Positions 11,685-22,351 of a DNA stretch of 42,987 bases are shown piece after piece (within the stretch, counting starts at the first letter, position 1; each line of letters begins with the position of its first letter). The notes below the pieces were generated by a model that saw only the letters and a program-made list of their open reading frames with translations, was not told the origin of the DNA and did no database searches. The DNA lies in NCBI GenBank assembly GCA_963205385.1, contig CAUJKE010000256.1, positions 1-42,987 on the forward strand. Reading direction: 5' to 3'. The translations under genes and the position numbers were made by a program. Source of the stretch: Planctomycetota bacterium. GTDB taxonomy: Bacteria; Planctomycetota; Planctomycetia; Pirellulales; Pirellulaceae.

Positions 11685-12614
11685 CTAAAACGACCACATC
11701 ATCAGGGCCGCGTAGTTTAAATCGTTGGGCCGCCGTCCTTGGGGCGTGTTGTCGTACCGGTCGACGATGCTCAGCTTCGCGGAGAGTCCCCACGCCTGGC
11801 TAACGACAATTTCCCACGAGGCATTGGTGTTGATGCGATAGTCGTCCAGGAAGTCATCGACGGCCGGATAGTAATCCGACGTGAGTGAGATTTTCTGGCG
11901 ATCGTCAATCTTGTGGGACAAGTCGAAGCCAAAGGTTAGTTCCGGCAAAAACCGGTCGTCCGTCCCGCCAAGTTCTCGCGATGTCGAAAGCCCGCCGCGA
12001 GTTTGCAGTTTACTGCGATCATTGTTCCAGACGTCGTAGCTCAAACCGGTGTCGCCGGAGATGCGGGCATCGTAATTGCGGAAGTCGTCGTATTCCAGCC
12101 GCGTGTGGACGTAGTACGACCACTTGGAATCTGGAAATGGCCAGACGATGCGGCCGTCGAAATAGCCGTTGAGCGCCGTCTTGATGCCGTTGGATGAATT
12201 GTCGACATGCAGCACTTCATACGTCTGCTCAATCCACGGCTGCTTGTACTTCGCCTTGCCGCCGGCGCGCACGTTGAAGTTCTGCGAGTTCCCCTCGGTG
12301 CCGTTGAGCCCCAGTTCCGCTGAGCCTTCCCAAGGATCGATCCAGGTGGCTGGAATGAACCAATAAGCCGGCGCGTCCTCCAGCTCGCCTGGCGCGATCT
12401 CTTCCGCCCCCTCGGGCACCGCCTCGGGCGTGATTTCATCCGGCGGGGCATTCACCACCGGGGCCTTAGGCGGCGCCGGCAAGTTCGGCGCGTCCTCGAC
12501 GACAGGCGGAAGTCGCGTAAACGCCGGGTTGAGCGCCGCCTGGGCGCGCAGCTCTGGCGACCAAACGAGCAGTAGCGACAGCACTGCCAGCAGCCAGCAG
12601 GTGGGGCGAATCAT
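11685..12614 (-). CDS. DUF481 outer-membrane beta-barrel protein
   Basis: A 309-residue secreted protein. The start at 12614 has GGAG about seven bases upstream and gives a clean signal peptide (MIRPTCWLLAVL... ending near AQA); a start eight codons earlier is possible but less well placed. A Pro/Ala/Glu-rich linker (residues about 25-85) precedes the DUF481 region, which has alternating strands such as GSAELGLNGTEGNSQNFN and ends in Phe (MMWSF), a typical outer-membrane barrel C-terminus. DUF481 proteins are described as salt-induced outer-membrane proteins; the function is not established. It is divergent from ppdK. Confidence 0.83.
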   Translation of the reverse strand: MIRPTCWLLAVLSLLLVWSPELRAQAALNPAFTRLPPVVEDAPNLPAPPKAPVVNAPPDEITPEAVPEGAEEIAPGELEDAPAYWFIPATWIDPWEGSAELGLNGTEGNSQNFNVRAGGKAKYKQPWIEQTYEVLHVDNSSNGIKTALNGYFDGRIVWPFPDSKWSYYVHTRLEYDDFRNYDARISGDTGLSYDVWNNDRSKLQTRGGLSTSRELGGTDDRFLPELTFGFDLSHKIDDRQKISLTSDYYPAVDDFLDDYRINTNASWEIVVSQAWGLSAKLSIVDRYDNTPQGRRPNDLNYAALMMWSF

Positions 12615-12807
12615 CAACAGCTCCGACTCAATGCGCAATTTTGGCCCTCAAGGCGGGCGAGAATAGCGGGCGATCCGCCGGCGAACAAGACGGATATTGC
12701 CCGCTGCGCGCCGCGGCGCCGCGAGTTGGGCAACTATTACGGCTACTAATGCACCTGGATTGCACGTTTCGCACTTCTGCATAAGTCTTTAGTAGTGCGA
12801 GGGTTCA

Positions 12808-12836
12808 TTGACGATTTGCCGCTGCGTTGCTAAATT
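12808..12836 (+). promoter_or_regulatory. Possible sigma-70-type promoter for ppdK
   Basis: TTGACG (12808-12813) and TAAATT (12831-12836) are 17 bases apart, giving a leader of about 95 bases before the ppdK start. Fit to consensus is moderate. Confidence 0.4.
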
Positions 12837-12936
12837 CGCGGGTTTATTGTATGTCTTCGCACCCCGGCAAGTGAGTTGGGGCCGCGTTCTGCAAATCGCA
12901 CAATTTACTCCCCGGCACACATAAGGTATTTCACGC

Positions 12937-15603
<2,667 letters not shown>

Positions 15604-15656
15604 CTCGCGCGTCGCGAATTCGCGGCCACGATAGTTATTTGTGATTGAACCTTTTG

Positions 15657-15691
15657 AACGCGGCCGGTGAACTTTCACCAGCCGCGTTTTT
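15657..15691 (+). terminator. Intrinsic terminator of ppdK
   Basis: Arms AACGCGGC (15657-15664) and GCCGCGTT (15681-15688) enclose an inner stem GGTGA/TCACC (15666-15670, 15675-15679), and a run of five T ends at 15691. It starts 54 bases after the ppdK stop. Confidence 0.9.
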
Positions 15692-15707
15692 ATTCATGCA
15701 CAACCGC

Positions 15708-15735
15708 GACCCCATCCGCCTTGTGCGGATGGTGA
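15708..15735 (+). repeat. Covarying 28-base palindrome, CGC class, single copy
   Basis: Flank GACC, arm CCATC, variable block CGC, loop CTTGT, complementary block GCG, arm GATGG, flank TGA. It gives a perfect 8-base-pair stem. It lies just past the ppdK terminator and lacks the composite sequence found with other copies. Confidence 0.85.
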
Positions 15736-15743
15736 CGTGTATA

Positions 15744-15768
15744 CTTAAATCAAAATTGGAATGCCAAT
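15744..15768 (-). terminator. Weak terminator of the nucleotidyltransferase-like pair
   Basis: On the minus strand ATTGG and CCAAT flank CATT (15755-15768) and are followed by TTTTGATTTAA. The stem is only five base pairs, so this is a weak candidate. It lies about 24 bases after the stop at 15792. Confidence 0.4.
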
Positions 15769-15791
15769 GTTGTTTGGTCTGATAGACATCG

Positions 15792-16001
15792 TTAGCCGCG
15801 CGTTTGCGCAAGCTCACTCGGATGGATGCTCAGATACTCGCGCACATCCAGTTGCATCCGGTCGATTTCCGCGAGAAAGCCGGAGACCGAACCGTGATAA
15901 CTTGTGGGATTCGTTTCAACGTTGCGCAGGTGCGTTACTTGGCGCTGGAATTTGGCGATGCGTTCCAGCGTTACTGCTAATTCCTGGTCGTTTGCAATCA
16001 T
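15792..16001 (-). CDS. Small helical protein paired with an MNT-like gene
   Basis: A 69-residue, mostly helical, charged protein starting at ATG 16001. The start overlaps the stop of the upstream gene by four bases (ATGA), so they form a translationally coupled pair. A segment REYLSIH near residues 52-58 resembles the Rx4-6H motif of HEPN ribonucleases, but the protein is shorter than usual HEPN domains and has no other support for it. It also resembles small helical partners seen with antitoxins. I do not assign a function; a toxin-antitoxin or regulatory partner role is inferred from the gene pair. Confidence 0.65.
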   Translation of the reverse strand: MIANDQELAVTLERIAKFQRQVTHLRNVETNPTSYHGSVSGFLAEIDRMQLDVREYLSIHPSELAQTRG

Positions 16002-16447
16002 GTTGAATTCACCGTGATTTCCACGATGCCTCGCTCCGTGCCATCTCGTTTGATCTGCCAATCTTCAATCGCCGCTTGCTCACCGCCCATTGCCGCCAAA
16101 CGGCGAATCCAGAAGACGCTCGCCCCGAAGTGATCCTGGGCCGTGCTGTGATCGGCGAACAGCAGTCGGGGCTCAGCAACGAGTGACCCCATCTCGAAAT
16201 TATCATCCATGATCATGAAAACGTCCACATCATTCGGCTCGTGTTTGTCAGTGACGAACGAACCAAATACTACAAACCGGGCCAAATGGCCTGTTTCGGA
16301 TGCGAGTTGATAGATGCGTTCGAGGCGCTTCGCCACAAGTTTGCGACGAGCAGACCCCATTCCAAACCGATCTATAACATCGACAATCGACGCACAGTGA
16401 ACGCCTACCGGCAGGTCGCCATTCTCGTTGAATTCGGGAAGCGGCAT
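15998..16447 (-). CDS. DUF6932-like minimal nucleotidyltransferase-fold protein
   Basis: A 149-residue protein. Residues 60-78 contain FGSF followed by NDVDVFM: Gly62-Ser63 and the Asp73/Asp75 pair, the core motif of the Pol-beta-type nucleotidyltransferase fold. The N-terminal MPLPEFNENGDLPVGVH matches my memory of DUF6932-type proteins. The start at 16447 is preferred over 16459 because GAGG lies six bases upstream. It is the first gene of a coupled pair with the small helical protein. In MNT/HEPN toxin-antitoxin pairs the nucleotidyltransferase neutralises the toxin by modifying it; whether that applies here is inference. Confidence 0.7.
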   Translation of the reverse strand: MPLPEFNENGDLPVGVHCASIVDVIDRFGMGSARRKLVAKRLERIYQLASETGHLARFVVFGSFVTDKHEPNDVDVFMIMDDNFEMGSLVAEPRLLFADHSTAQDHFGASVFWIRRLAAMGGEQAAIEDWQIKRDGTERGIVEITVNST

Positions 16448-16563
16448 GGCAATCCTCATTCGTCGATGTGCGTGACTCGCAAGCGCCAGACTGTTGCGCG
16501 CCGTATTATGACGGTTCGGTGAGGGGCGAACAACATCGCGCAGCGTGTCTTGGTTGCTATCTT

Positions 16564-16592
16564 TTGCGCTGGCAATCGCCCTGCGGTATACT
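16564..16592 (+). promoter_or_regulatory. Sigma-70-type promoter for the cation exporter
   Basis: TTGCGC (16564-16569) and TATACT (16587-16592) are separated by 17 bases, giving a leader of about 67 bases to the TTG start at 16667. The -10 box is strong. Confidence 0.6.
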
Positions 16593-16666
16593 TGCCCATA
16601 CTTTCGTTACCGAGCGAAGTTTTCGCAAGCTAATGTGCAAGCATCCGCGCGAAGGAACAAGAGCCA

Positions 16667-17563
16667 TTGAAAACATTTCTACCAGGGATTCGGGCGGCGC
16701 AGTTGGGGTTGGTGATCAACGCGCTGTTGGTGGTCACCAAGCTCGTGGCGGGCCTGGTCGGAAACTCCTATGCGCTGGTGGCGGATGCAATTGAAAGCTC
16801 GACCGATATCTTCTCATCGTTGATTGTCTGGGCGGGATTGCAAGTCGCGGCGCGTCCGCCGGACGAGTCGCATCCCTATGGTCATGGCAAGGCCGAATCG
16901 CTCGCGACCGCGGTGGTTGCGCTCATGTTGCTCGGGGCGGCGATCGGGATTGTCGTCGCGGCGGTGCGCGAGATTCTCACCCCCCATCATACGCCGGCGC
17001 TCTTCACGCTGTTCGTCGTCGCAGGCGTGGTGATCATCAAGGAAGTACTGTTTCGCCGCGTCTTCGATATCGGCCAGAACATCGGCAGCTTGGCGGTCGA
17101 GGCCGATGCCTGGCACCATCGGAGCGACGCGCTGACTTCGCTCGCCGCGTTTGTTGGCATCGCGCTGGCCATCTGGGGCGGGCCTGGCTGGGAGGCGGCG
17201 GACGACTGGGCGGCGATCGTCGCCGCGATGATCATTTTCGCCAACGGCAGCCGACTCTTGCGCCCGGCCCTCCATGAGCTGATGGATCGCATGCCGCCAG
17301 GCGACCTCGTGGCGCAAATCAACACGGCGGCGTTTTCGGTCCACGGCGTCCTGGCAACGGAAAAAATTCGCGTTCGCAAAGTCGGCGTCGACTATGTCGT
17401 TGACCTGCACGTGCAAGCTGATCCCGAATTGTCCCTCCACGCCGCCCACATTATTAGCGGCAAAGTAAAATCCGCCATTCGCGCCGCCCTCCCCAGCGTC
17501 GCGGACGCCCTCATTCACATGGAGCCGTATGAACCAGAACTGGGTGAAAGCATACCAGACTGA
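16667..17563 (+). CDS. Cation diffusion facilitator (CDF) family metal exporter
   Basis: A 298-residue inner-membrane protein with six helices and a cytoplasmic C-terminal domain. Metal-site motifs are ADAIESSTDIFSS in helix 2, HPYGHGKAES in the following loop and WHHRSDALTS in helix 5, with the paired His/Asp of CDF antiporters that exchange Zn, Fe or Mn for protons. The start is TTG at 16667, supported by GAAGGA upstream and by the lack of an in-frame ATG. It is a single gene with its own promoter. Metal specificity cannot be read with confidence. Confidence 0.88.
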   Translation: MKTFLPGIRAAQLGLVINALLVVTKLVAGLVGNSYALVADAIESSTDIFSSLIVWAGLQVAARPPDESHPYGHGKAESLATAVVALMLLGAAIGIVVAAVREILTPHHTPALFTLFVVAGVVIIKEVLFRRVFDIGQNIGSLAVEADAWHHRSDALTSLAAFVGIALAIWGGPGWEAADDWAAIVAAMIIFANGSRLLRPALHELMDRMPPGDLVAQINTAAFSVHGVLATEKIRVRKVGVDYVVDLHVQADPELSLHAAHIISGKVKSAIRAALPSVADALIHMEPYEPELGESIPD

Positions 17564-17685
17564 CAGCCTGTTGTCAATATCTGCTTATCATTTCCGTGCA
17601 ATATATTAACAACATCCGCCATTTCGCACCACGCACTAACACGCAATCGCGCACGACCCACACCCGAAACCCACCCCTCTGAGGA

Positions 17686-17972
17686 CGATTATTAGCCCCT
17701 CTGCGCAATCACCGCCCCCGTCCTCCCCACGACCCCATCGGGCTCGCCCCGATGGTGAGCGAGTCGGCGAGCTAAAAGAACTCGCCCCTGTCCTCCCCAC
17801 GACCCCATCGGGCTCGCCCCGATGGTGAGCGAGTCGGCGAGCTAAAGAACTCGCCCCCGTCCTCCGCACGACCCCAATGGGCTCGCCCCGATGGTGAGCG
17901 AGTCCCCCAGCTTCCCCCGCGCAACCGCCCCCCACCATTAACGGCGATTATTAACCCCTCCGCGCAATCACC
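17686..17972 (+). repeat. Tandem array of three 70-base units with GGG-class palindromes, between 28-base direct repeats
   Basis: Palindromes lie at 17731-17758, 17801-17828 and 17870-17897, with unit lengths of 70 and 69 bases. The first two are perfect; the third has CCAAT for CCATC and a broken stem. Each unit also repeats the tail GCGAGTCGGCGAGCTAA and a linker containing CTCGCCC and TCCTCC. The array is bracketed by direct repeats at 17686-17713 and 17945-17972, 26 of 28 bases alike. The 616-base gap (17564-18179) holds no credible gene; 18008-18030 carries a CGCCGCGCAGCGGTCTT block that recurs near 18859. Confidence 0.88.
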
Positions 17973-18179
17973 TCGCCAGCAACTGCCCAGGGGCGTTTAC
18001 GCTCCTTCGCCGCGCAGCGGTCTTAGGCCCGTGCTTCAGCAAGGGTACGAACTTATTCATCGGCTCCCCGGGATCGCAGCGGCGTGGGCTTTGGGATTTC
18101 CCCGCGAACTTCCGCGGATATACTAAAATCATTCCTTCAAACGGGCCCGAGCCGAAATCCACGACGCACGATCCACCTC

Positions 18180-18674
18180 ATGGCCAAGAAAAACGCCTCC
18201 GGCGACAAGAAGCAACCGGCGGACCAGATCAAAGTCATTAGTGAGAATCGCAAAGCGCGTTTCGAGTACGAAGTGCTGGATACGCTGGAATGCGGGATCA
18301 TGCTGCAAGGGAGCGAGGTCAAGAGCTTGCGGATGGGGAAGGTCTCGCTCGATGAAGCGTATGGCCGCGTGAAGGGGAACGAGTTGTGGCTCGTGAACTG
18401 CGAGATTGCCGAGTACAACCAGGCGACCATCTGGAACCACGTTCCCAAACGCCCGCGGCAGCTCTTGGTTCATAAGCGCGAGCTGCTGAAGTTCGCGCAC
18501 AAGGCGAAGGAGAAGGGGCTCACGCTCATCCCGCTCAAACTGTACTTCAACGCCCGCGGCTTCGCCAAAGTGCTGATGGGGCTGTGCCGGGGCAAGAAGC
18601 TGCACGACAAGCGCGAAACCATGAAGAAGGCCGATGTTAAACGAGACATCGCCCGCGCCATGCGCCGGCGCTGA
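18180..18674 (+). CDS. smpB: SsrA-binding protein SmpB
   Basis: A 164-residue trans-translation factor that brings tmRNA to stalled ribosomes. Family segments are RKARFEYEVLDTLECGIMLQG, GSEVKSLR, the NCEIAEYNQ strand, RPRQLLVHKREL, and the Lys/Arg-rich C-terminal tail after KKLHDKRETMKK that enters the decoding channel. ATG 18180 gives the usual short Lys-rich N-terminus; the open frame upstream is not conserved. No tmRNA gene is visible in the window. Confidence 0.95.
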   Translation: MAKKNASGDKKQPADQIKVISENRKARFEYEVLDTLECGIMLQGSEVKSLRMGKVSLDEAYGRVKGNELWLVNCEIAEYNQATIWNHVPKRPRQLLVHKRELLKFAHKAKEKGLTLIPLKLYFNARGFAKVLMGLCRGKKLHDKRETMKKADVKRDIARAMRRR

Positions 18675-18709
18675 AGTGCGCCGAGCAGCTTAGCGGCGAT
18701 CGATCAAAA

Positions 18710-19004
18710 AGTTTCCGATTTTCACGCCGGCCAAGAGATCACGACCCCATCCGCCTCGTGCGGATGGTGAGCGAGATGGTGAGCTAGTAGCAAGATGCAC
18801 CAACATCACGACCCCATCGGGCTCGCCCCGATGGTGAAGAAGTCCTGTGGGCTACCGGCGCCACGCAGCGATCTTCAGCCCAGGAACTCATTCACCATCC
18901 GCACGAGGCGGATGGGGTCTAAGAAATACGAAGCGGCAACGCATTTAGCTCACCATCTGGTTCACCATCCAGACGAGCTGGATGGGGTCCGGGAAGACGT
19001 TCGA
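18710..19004 (+). repeat. Composite intergenic repeat, copy A (four palindromes)
   Basis: This fills most of the 432-base gap between the convergent smpB and pntB genes. It begins AGTTTCCGATTTTCACG and holds palindromes at 18743-18770 (CGC class, plus), 18810-18837 (GGG, plus), 18892-18919 (CGC, minus) and 18962-18989 (CAG, minus). It matches copy B (24999-25213) along its length except for an extra segment of about 80 bases (about 18859-18938) that carries the third palindrome. No credible gene lies here. Confidence 0.9.
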
Positions 19005-19106
19005 GGCCAACCGCCGATCCGCATCCAGATGTTACGCAAGTCGCGGCGTTTGTATTCACAAGACCAGAACGTTATTTACCGGACGCCCCTTACCCCACCG
19101 CATCCG

Positions 19107-20489
19107 CTACTGGTTCTTGAGCGACTGCACAATCTCCAGAACGCCGGCTTGGGCGTCCGCGAAGAACATGTAGGCGTTGTCGGCGGCGAAGAGCGGGTTG
19201 GGAATCTTCGCAAACCCAGGCGAGAGACTGCGCTTGATAACGACGACGGTGCGGCATTTGTCGACATCGAGAATCGGCATCCCGGCGATTGGGCTTTGGG
19301 GATCGGTCCGCGCCACGGGGTTCACGACGTCGTTGGCCCCAATGACCAGGCAGACATCGACCGTTTCCAGCGTGGGGTTGATTTGGTCCATTTCCTTGAG
19401 CTGCTCGTAGGGGATGTCCGCTTCCGCGAGGAGGACGTTCATGTGCCCCGGCATCCGCCCGGCGACGGGGTGAATGGCGTATTCGACGGTGACTTCGCGT
19501 TTTTCCAGCAATTTGCCCAAATCACGCACCGCGTGCTGCGCTTGGGCGACCGCCAGTCCATACCCAGGGACGATCACCACGCGCTGGGCCGTATCGAGCA
19601 TGATGGCGACATCTTCGGCCGAGACGCTTCGCACCTTGGCGTAGACTTCGTCCGCCTTGGCGCCGCTGCTGGAAGATTCCGAAAAGCCGACCAGCACATT
19701 GAGCAGCGAGCGGTTCATCGCTTTGCACATGAGCTGCGTGAGAATGATGCCGGACGCGCCGACGAGCGAACCGGAGATAATCAACACGTGGTTGTTGATC
19801 GCGAAGCCGGTCATGGCCGCGGCCAGGCCGGAGTAGCTATTGAGCAGCGCGATTACCACCGGCATGTCCGCCCCGCCGATCGGATTGACCAACATCACGC
19901 CCAGCACGGACGCAAGCAGCACGAGCGGAATATAAGCCCAGATGTATCCGAAGGCCATCAAGCCTGCGAAGCCGAGGCAGACCACGAGCAGCGCGACGTT
20001 GATAAGCTGCTGTTGCGGAATGCGGATCGGTTGGGCCAGAACTTTGTATTCTTCCAGCTTACCAAAGGCGAGCAGGCTTCCCCAGAACGTGACCGCGCCA
20101 ATCAACCCCGAGGCCGCCACGGCGAGCAGCGATTCCGGCGGGGGATGAATGCTCTGCATCAAGTCGCCGCCTGCGACCAGGACGGATGCAAGTCCGCCGA
20201 AGCCGTTAAGCAGCGCGACCATTTGGGGCATCGCGGTCATTTTGACGCGGACCGCGAGCACGCCGCCGATCACGCTGCCGACGATTATGCCGAGCACGAT
20301 GTAGACCGGTGTGAACGAGAACGCGTGCAGGTAGGCATCGAAGATCGCCGCGACGAGCGCAATGACCATGGCGAGCGCGCCATAGATGTTGCCCCGGACC
20401 GCTGTGCGGGGATGGGTCATCCCCTTCAGGCCCAGGATGAACATCACCGCGGCGACGAGATAGGCGAGTTTAATCAGAATCGGGAGCAT
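19107..20489 (-). CDS. pntB: NAD(P) transhydrogenase subunit beta
   Basis: A 460-residue subunit. The N-terminal part has about eight or nine membrane helices that form the proton channel with PntAB. The C-terminal NADP(H)-binding domain III shows VPGYGLAVAQAQ (dinucleotide loop), GRMPGHMNVLLAEA, and GANDVVNP. The complete enzyme couples proton entry to hydride transfer from NADH to NADP. It is the last gene of the pnt operon, 20 bases after pntAB. No clear Shine-Dalgarno precedes ATG 20489, so translation may depend on the upstream gene. Confidence 0.95.
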   Translation of the reverse strand: MLPILIKLAYLVAAVMFILGLKGMTHPRTAVRGNIYGALAMVIALVAAIFDAYLHAFSFTPVYIVLGIIVGSVIGGVLAVRVKMTAMPQMVALLNGFGGLASVLVAGGDLMQSIHPPPESLLAVAASGLIGAVTFWGSLLAFGKLEEYKVLAQPIRIPQQQLINVALLVVCLGFAGLMAFGYIWAYIPLVLLASVLGVMLVNPIGGADMPVVIALLNSYSGLAAAMTGFAINNHVLIISGSLVGASGIILTQLMCKAMNRSLLNVLVGFSESSSSGAKADEVYAKVRSVSAEDVAIMLDTAQRVVIVPGYGLAVAQAQHAVRDLGKLLEKREVTVEYAIHPVAGRMPGHMNVLLAEADIPYEQLKEMDQINPTLETVDVCLVIGANDVVNPVARTDPQSPIAGMPILDVDKCRTVVVIKRSLSPGFAKIPNPLFAADNAYMFFADAQAGVLEIVQSLKNQ

Positions 20490-20509
20490 CAGGTGCGTAG
20501 GGTGAGAGT

Positions 20510-21040
20510 TTATTTGCGTTTGAACATCGACAACATACGATGCGTGACCAAAAATCCGCCGACCACATTGATCATGGCCAAGGCGACCGCCAGACAGCCG
20601 AGTACGGAAGAAAAGCTACCGAGCGAGTATCCGCCGACAATGATCGCCCCGACCACCGTAATGCCGCTAATCGCGTTGGAGCCGGACATCAGCGGCGTAT
20701 GCAGCGTGGTGGGGACTTTGGTGATGACTTCAAACCCCACGAACACCGCGAGGACGAAGACCGTCAGCCCGATGATGAGGGTGTCACCGTGGTCAAATCC
20801 AGTTGCCGCATGCGCGTGGGGCGCCGCCGCGTCTGCCTCCGCCTCGCCGGCGGCCAGCGGAGCGGCTTCGAGCGCTTGGCTTTCGTCAGCCGCAGGCGGG
20901 CGAGCGGCGGAGCCGGTGGCGGCCGACGGGCTGTGAATGGGGGGAATTTGAACGGCGGCGTCTTGCGCCGGCGCGGTGACCGTGGCCAGCACGACCAGCG
21001 CGCCAATCACCAACAATATTCCGCTGCGATACGATAACAT
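20510..21040 (-). CDS. pntAB: NAD(P) transhydrogenase membrane subunit alpha-2 with unusual N-terminal extension
   Basis: A 176-residue protein. Residues about 85-176 are the normal PntAB membrane domain with three or four helices (for example KVPTTLHTPLMSGSNAISG). Before it is an extra region of about 80 residues: a hydrophobic N-terminal segment resembling a signal peptide that ends near APAQD, then an Ala/Pro/Glu-rich linker. Usual PntAB proteins are about 100 residues. AGAGGAAG upstream of ATG 21040 supports the long start. The extension might place an Ala/Pro-rich segment outside the membrane; its role is unknown. It lies between pntAA and pntB. Confidence 0.9.
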   Translation of the reverse strand: MLSYRSGILLVIGALVVLATVTAPAQDAAVQIPPIHSPSAATGSAARPPAADESQALEAAPLAAGEAEADAAAPHAHAATGFDHGDTLIIGLTVFVLAVFVGFEVITKVPTTLHTPLMSGSNAISGITVVGAIIVGGYSLGSFSSVLGCLAVALAMINVVGGFLVTHRMLSMFKRK

Positions 21041-21055
21041 CGCGTGGCTTCCTCT

Positions 21056-22216
21056 CTAAACTTCTGGTGGGGTGGACGCCGCCGGGGCTTCGCCTAGCAG
21101 CAGCCGCACGCGGGGATGCACGACGGTCCCGTCCTTGGCGACCAGCGTTTCCTGCACGATGTCGTCGGCGAAATTGATCTCGGTCGCTTTCTTGGGATAC
21201 ATGTTGAGCAAGAACTTCGTCACATTGTTTCCAAACATGACGCTCGCATCGCTCGGCACGTCGCTGGGCAAATTCGTGGGGCCGATAATCGTCACGCCGT
21301 TGACTTCCACGCGCTCGCCGGCGCGGGTGAGCGGACAATTGCCGCCGCGCTCGGCGGCCAGGTCGATAATCACGCTTCCCGGCCGCATCGCCGCGACCGC
21401 TTCTTCGGTAAACAGCACCGGCGAACGCATACCGGGAATCGCCGCCGTGGTGATGACCACATCGCTCTCCGCGACAACCTTACCCAGCGCCGCTTGCTGA
21501 CGTTTGGCGAAATCTTCCGACTGGGCCTTGGCATAGCCCCCTTTGTCTTCCGCTTCTGTCGCTTCGAGGTCGAGCGTGACAAACTTGCCGCCTAAGCTTT
21601 CGACCTGCTCGCGACAGGCCGGGCGCACGTCGTAGCCATGCACGACCGCCCCCAGTCGCTTCGCGCTCGCAATCGCTTGCAAGCCTGCGACGCCTGCCCC
21701 CAGCACAAGTACCTTGGCGGGATGCACGGTTCCCGCCGCGGTCATGAGCAGGGGGAACATCTTGGGCAATTCCACGGCCGCCAACAGCACCGCGCGATAA
21801 CCGGAGATGGTCGCCATCGAGGAGAGCACATCCATGCTTTGCGCGCGGGTGGTCCGCGGCACGAGTTCCAACGAGAAGCAGGTGGCGCCGGTCTTGGCGA
21901 GCGCCGCAGAAACTTCAGGCGCGCCCAATGGATCGAGTTGGGCGATCAACACCTGGCCGGGGCGAAGCTTGTCGAACGCCGCGGCGGAAGTAACGCGCAC
22001 GGCGGCGACGACGTCCGCAGCGAGCGCGGCGTCGCGCGTGGCGACGACTTTCGCGCCGCGTTCCACGTATTGGTCATCGAGAAAACCAGCGGGAATCCCG
22101 GCGCCGCTTTCGACGAGGATCTCCCACCCAGCCTTGACGAGCGGCGGTAGGCACGCTGGCGCCAAGGCCACGCGTCGCTCGCCGAGAACCGATTCCTTGA
22201 GGACCGCCAATTGCAT
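21056..22216 (-). CDS. pntAA: NAD(P) transhydrogenase subunit alpha-1, NAD(H)-binding
   Basis: A 386-residue soluble domain-I subunit. VLVLGAGVAGLQAIASAKRLG is the NAD-binding Rossmann loop, and RRVALAP near residue 14 and the long GYAKAQSEDFAKRQQ mobile-loop region match PntA. First gene of the pnt operon; GGGAG lies about seven bases before ATG 22216. The split of alpha into PntAA and PntAB is the arrangement of several bacterial phyla, unlike the fused E. coli PntA. The enzyme supplies NADPH in the cytoplasm. Confidence 0.95.
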   Translation of the reverse strand: MQLAVLKESVLGERRVALAPACLPPLVKAGWEILVESGAGIPAGFLDDQYVERGAKVVATRDAALAADVVAAVRVTSAAAFDKLRPGQVLIAQLDPLGAPEVSAALAKTGATCFSLELVPRTTRAQSMDVLSSMATISGYRAVLLAAVELPKMFPLLMTAAGTVHPAKVLVLGAGVAGLQAIASAKRLGAVVHGYDVRPACREQVESLGGKFVTLDLEATEAEDKGGYAKAQSEDFAKRQQAALGKVVAESDVVITTAAIPGMRSPVLFTEEAVAAMRPGSVIIDLAAERGGNCPLTRAGERVEVNGVTIIGPTNLPSDVPSDASVMFGNNVTKFLLNMYPKKATEINFADDIVQETLVAKDGTVVHPRVRLLLGEAPAASTPPEV

Positions 22217-22351
22217 TAAAAACTCCCATTGAGGGAAACGTAGGTTGCCGAAATTGCCTGGACACGAGAATCTAGCTAATCTAGCTCACGCGAACGGGAT
22301 CGCATTGTGCCATGAACCGCGGAAAAAATCGCGGGGGTGTGCGGAGGCAAG

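Noticed and set aside
15708..18989. A CRISPR array at the tandem repeats
   Set aside because: Repeat units are 69-70 bases with near-identical linkers, not unique spacers, and no cas gene is present.
18795..20936. 713-codon plus-strand frame over pntB and pntAB
   Set aside because: Antisense to well-identified transhydrogenase genes; translation is His/Asp/Arg-rich and begins inside the repeat region.
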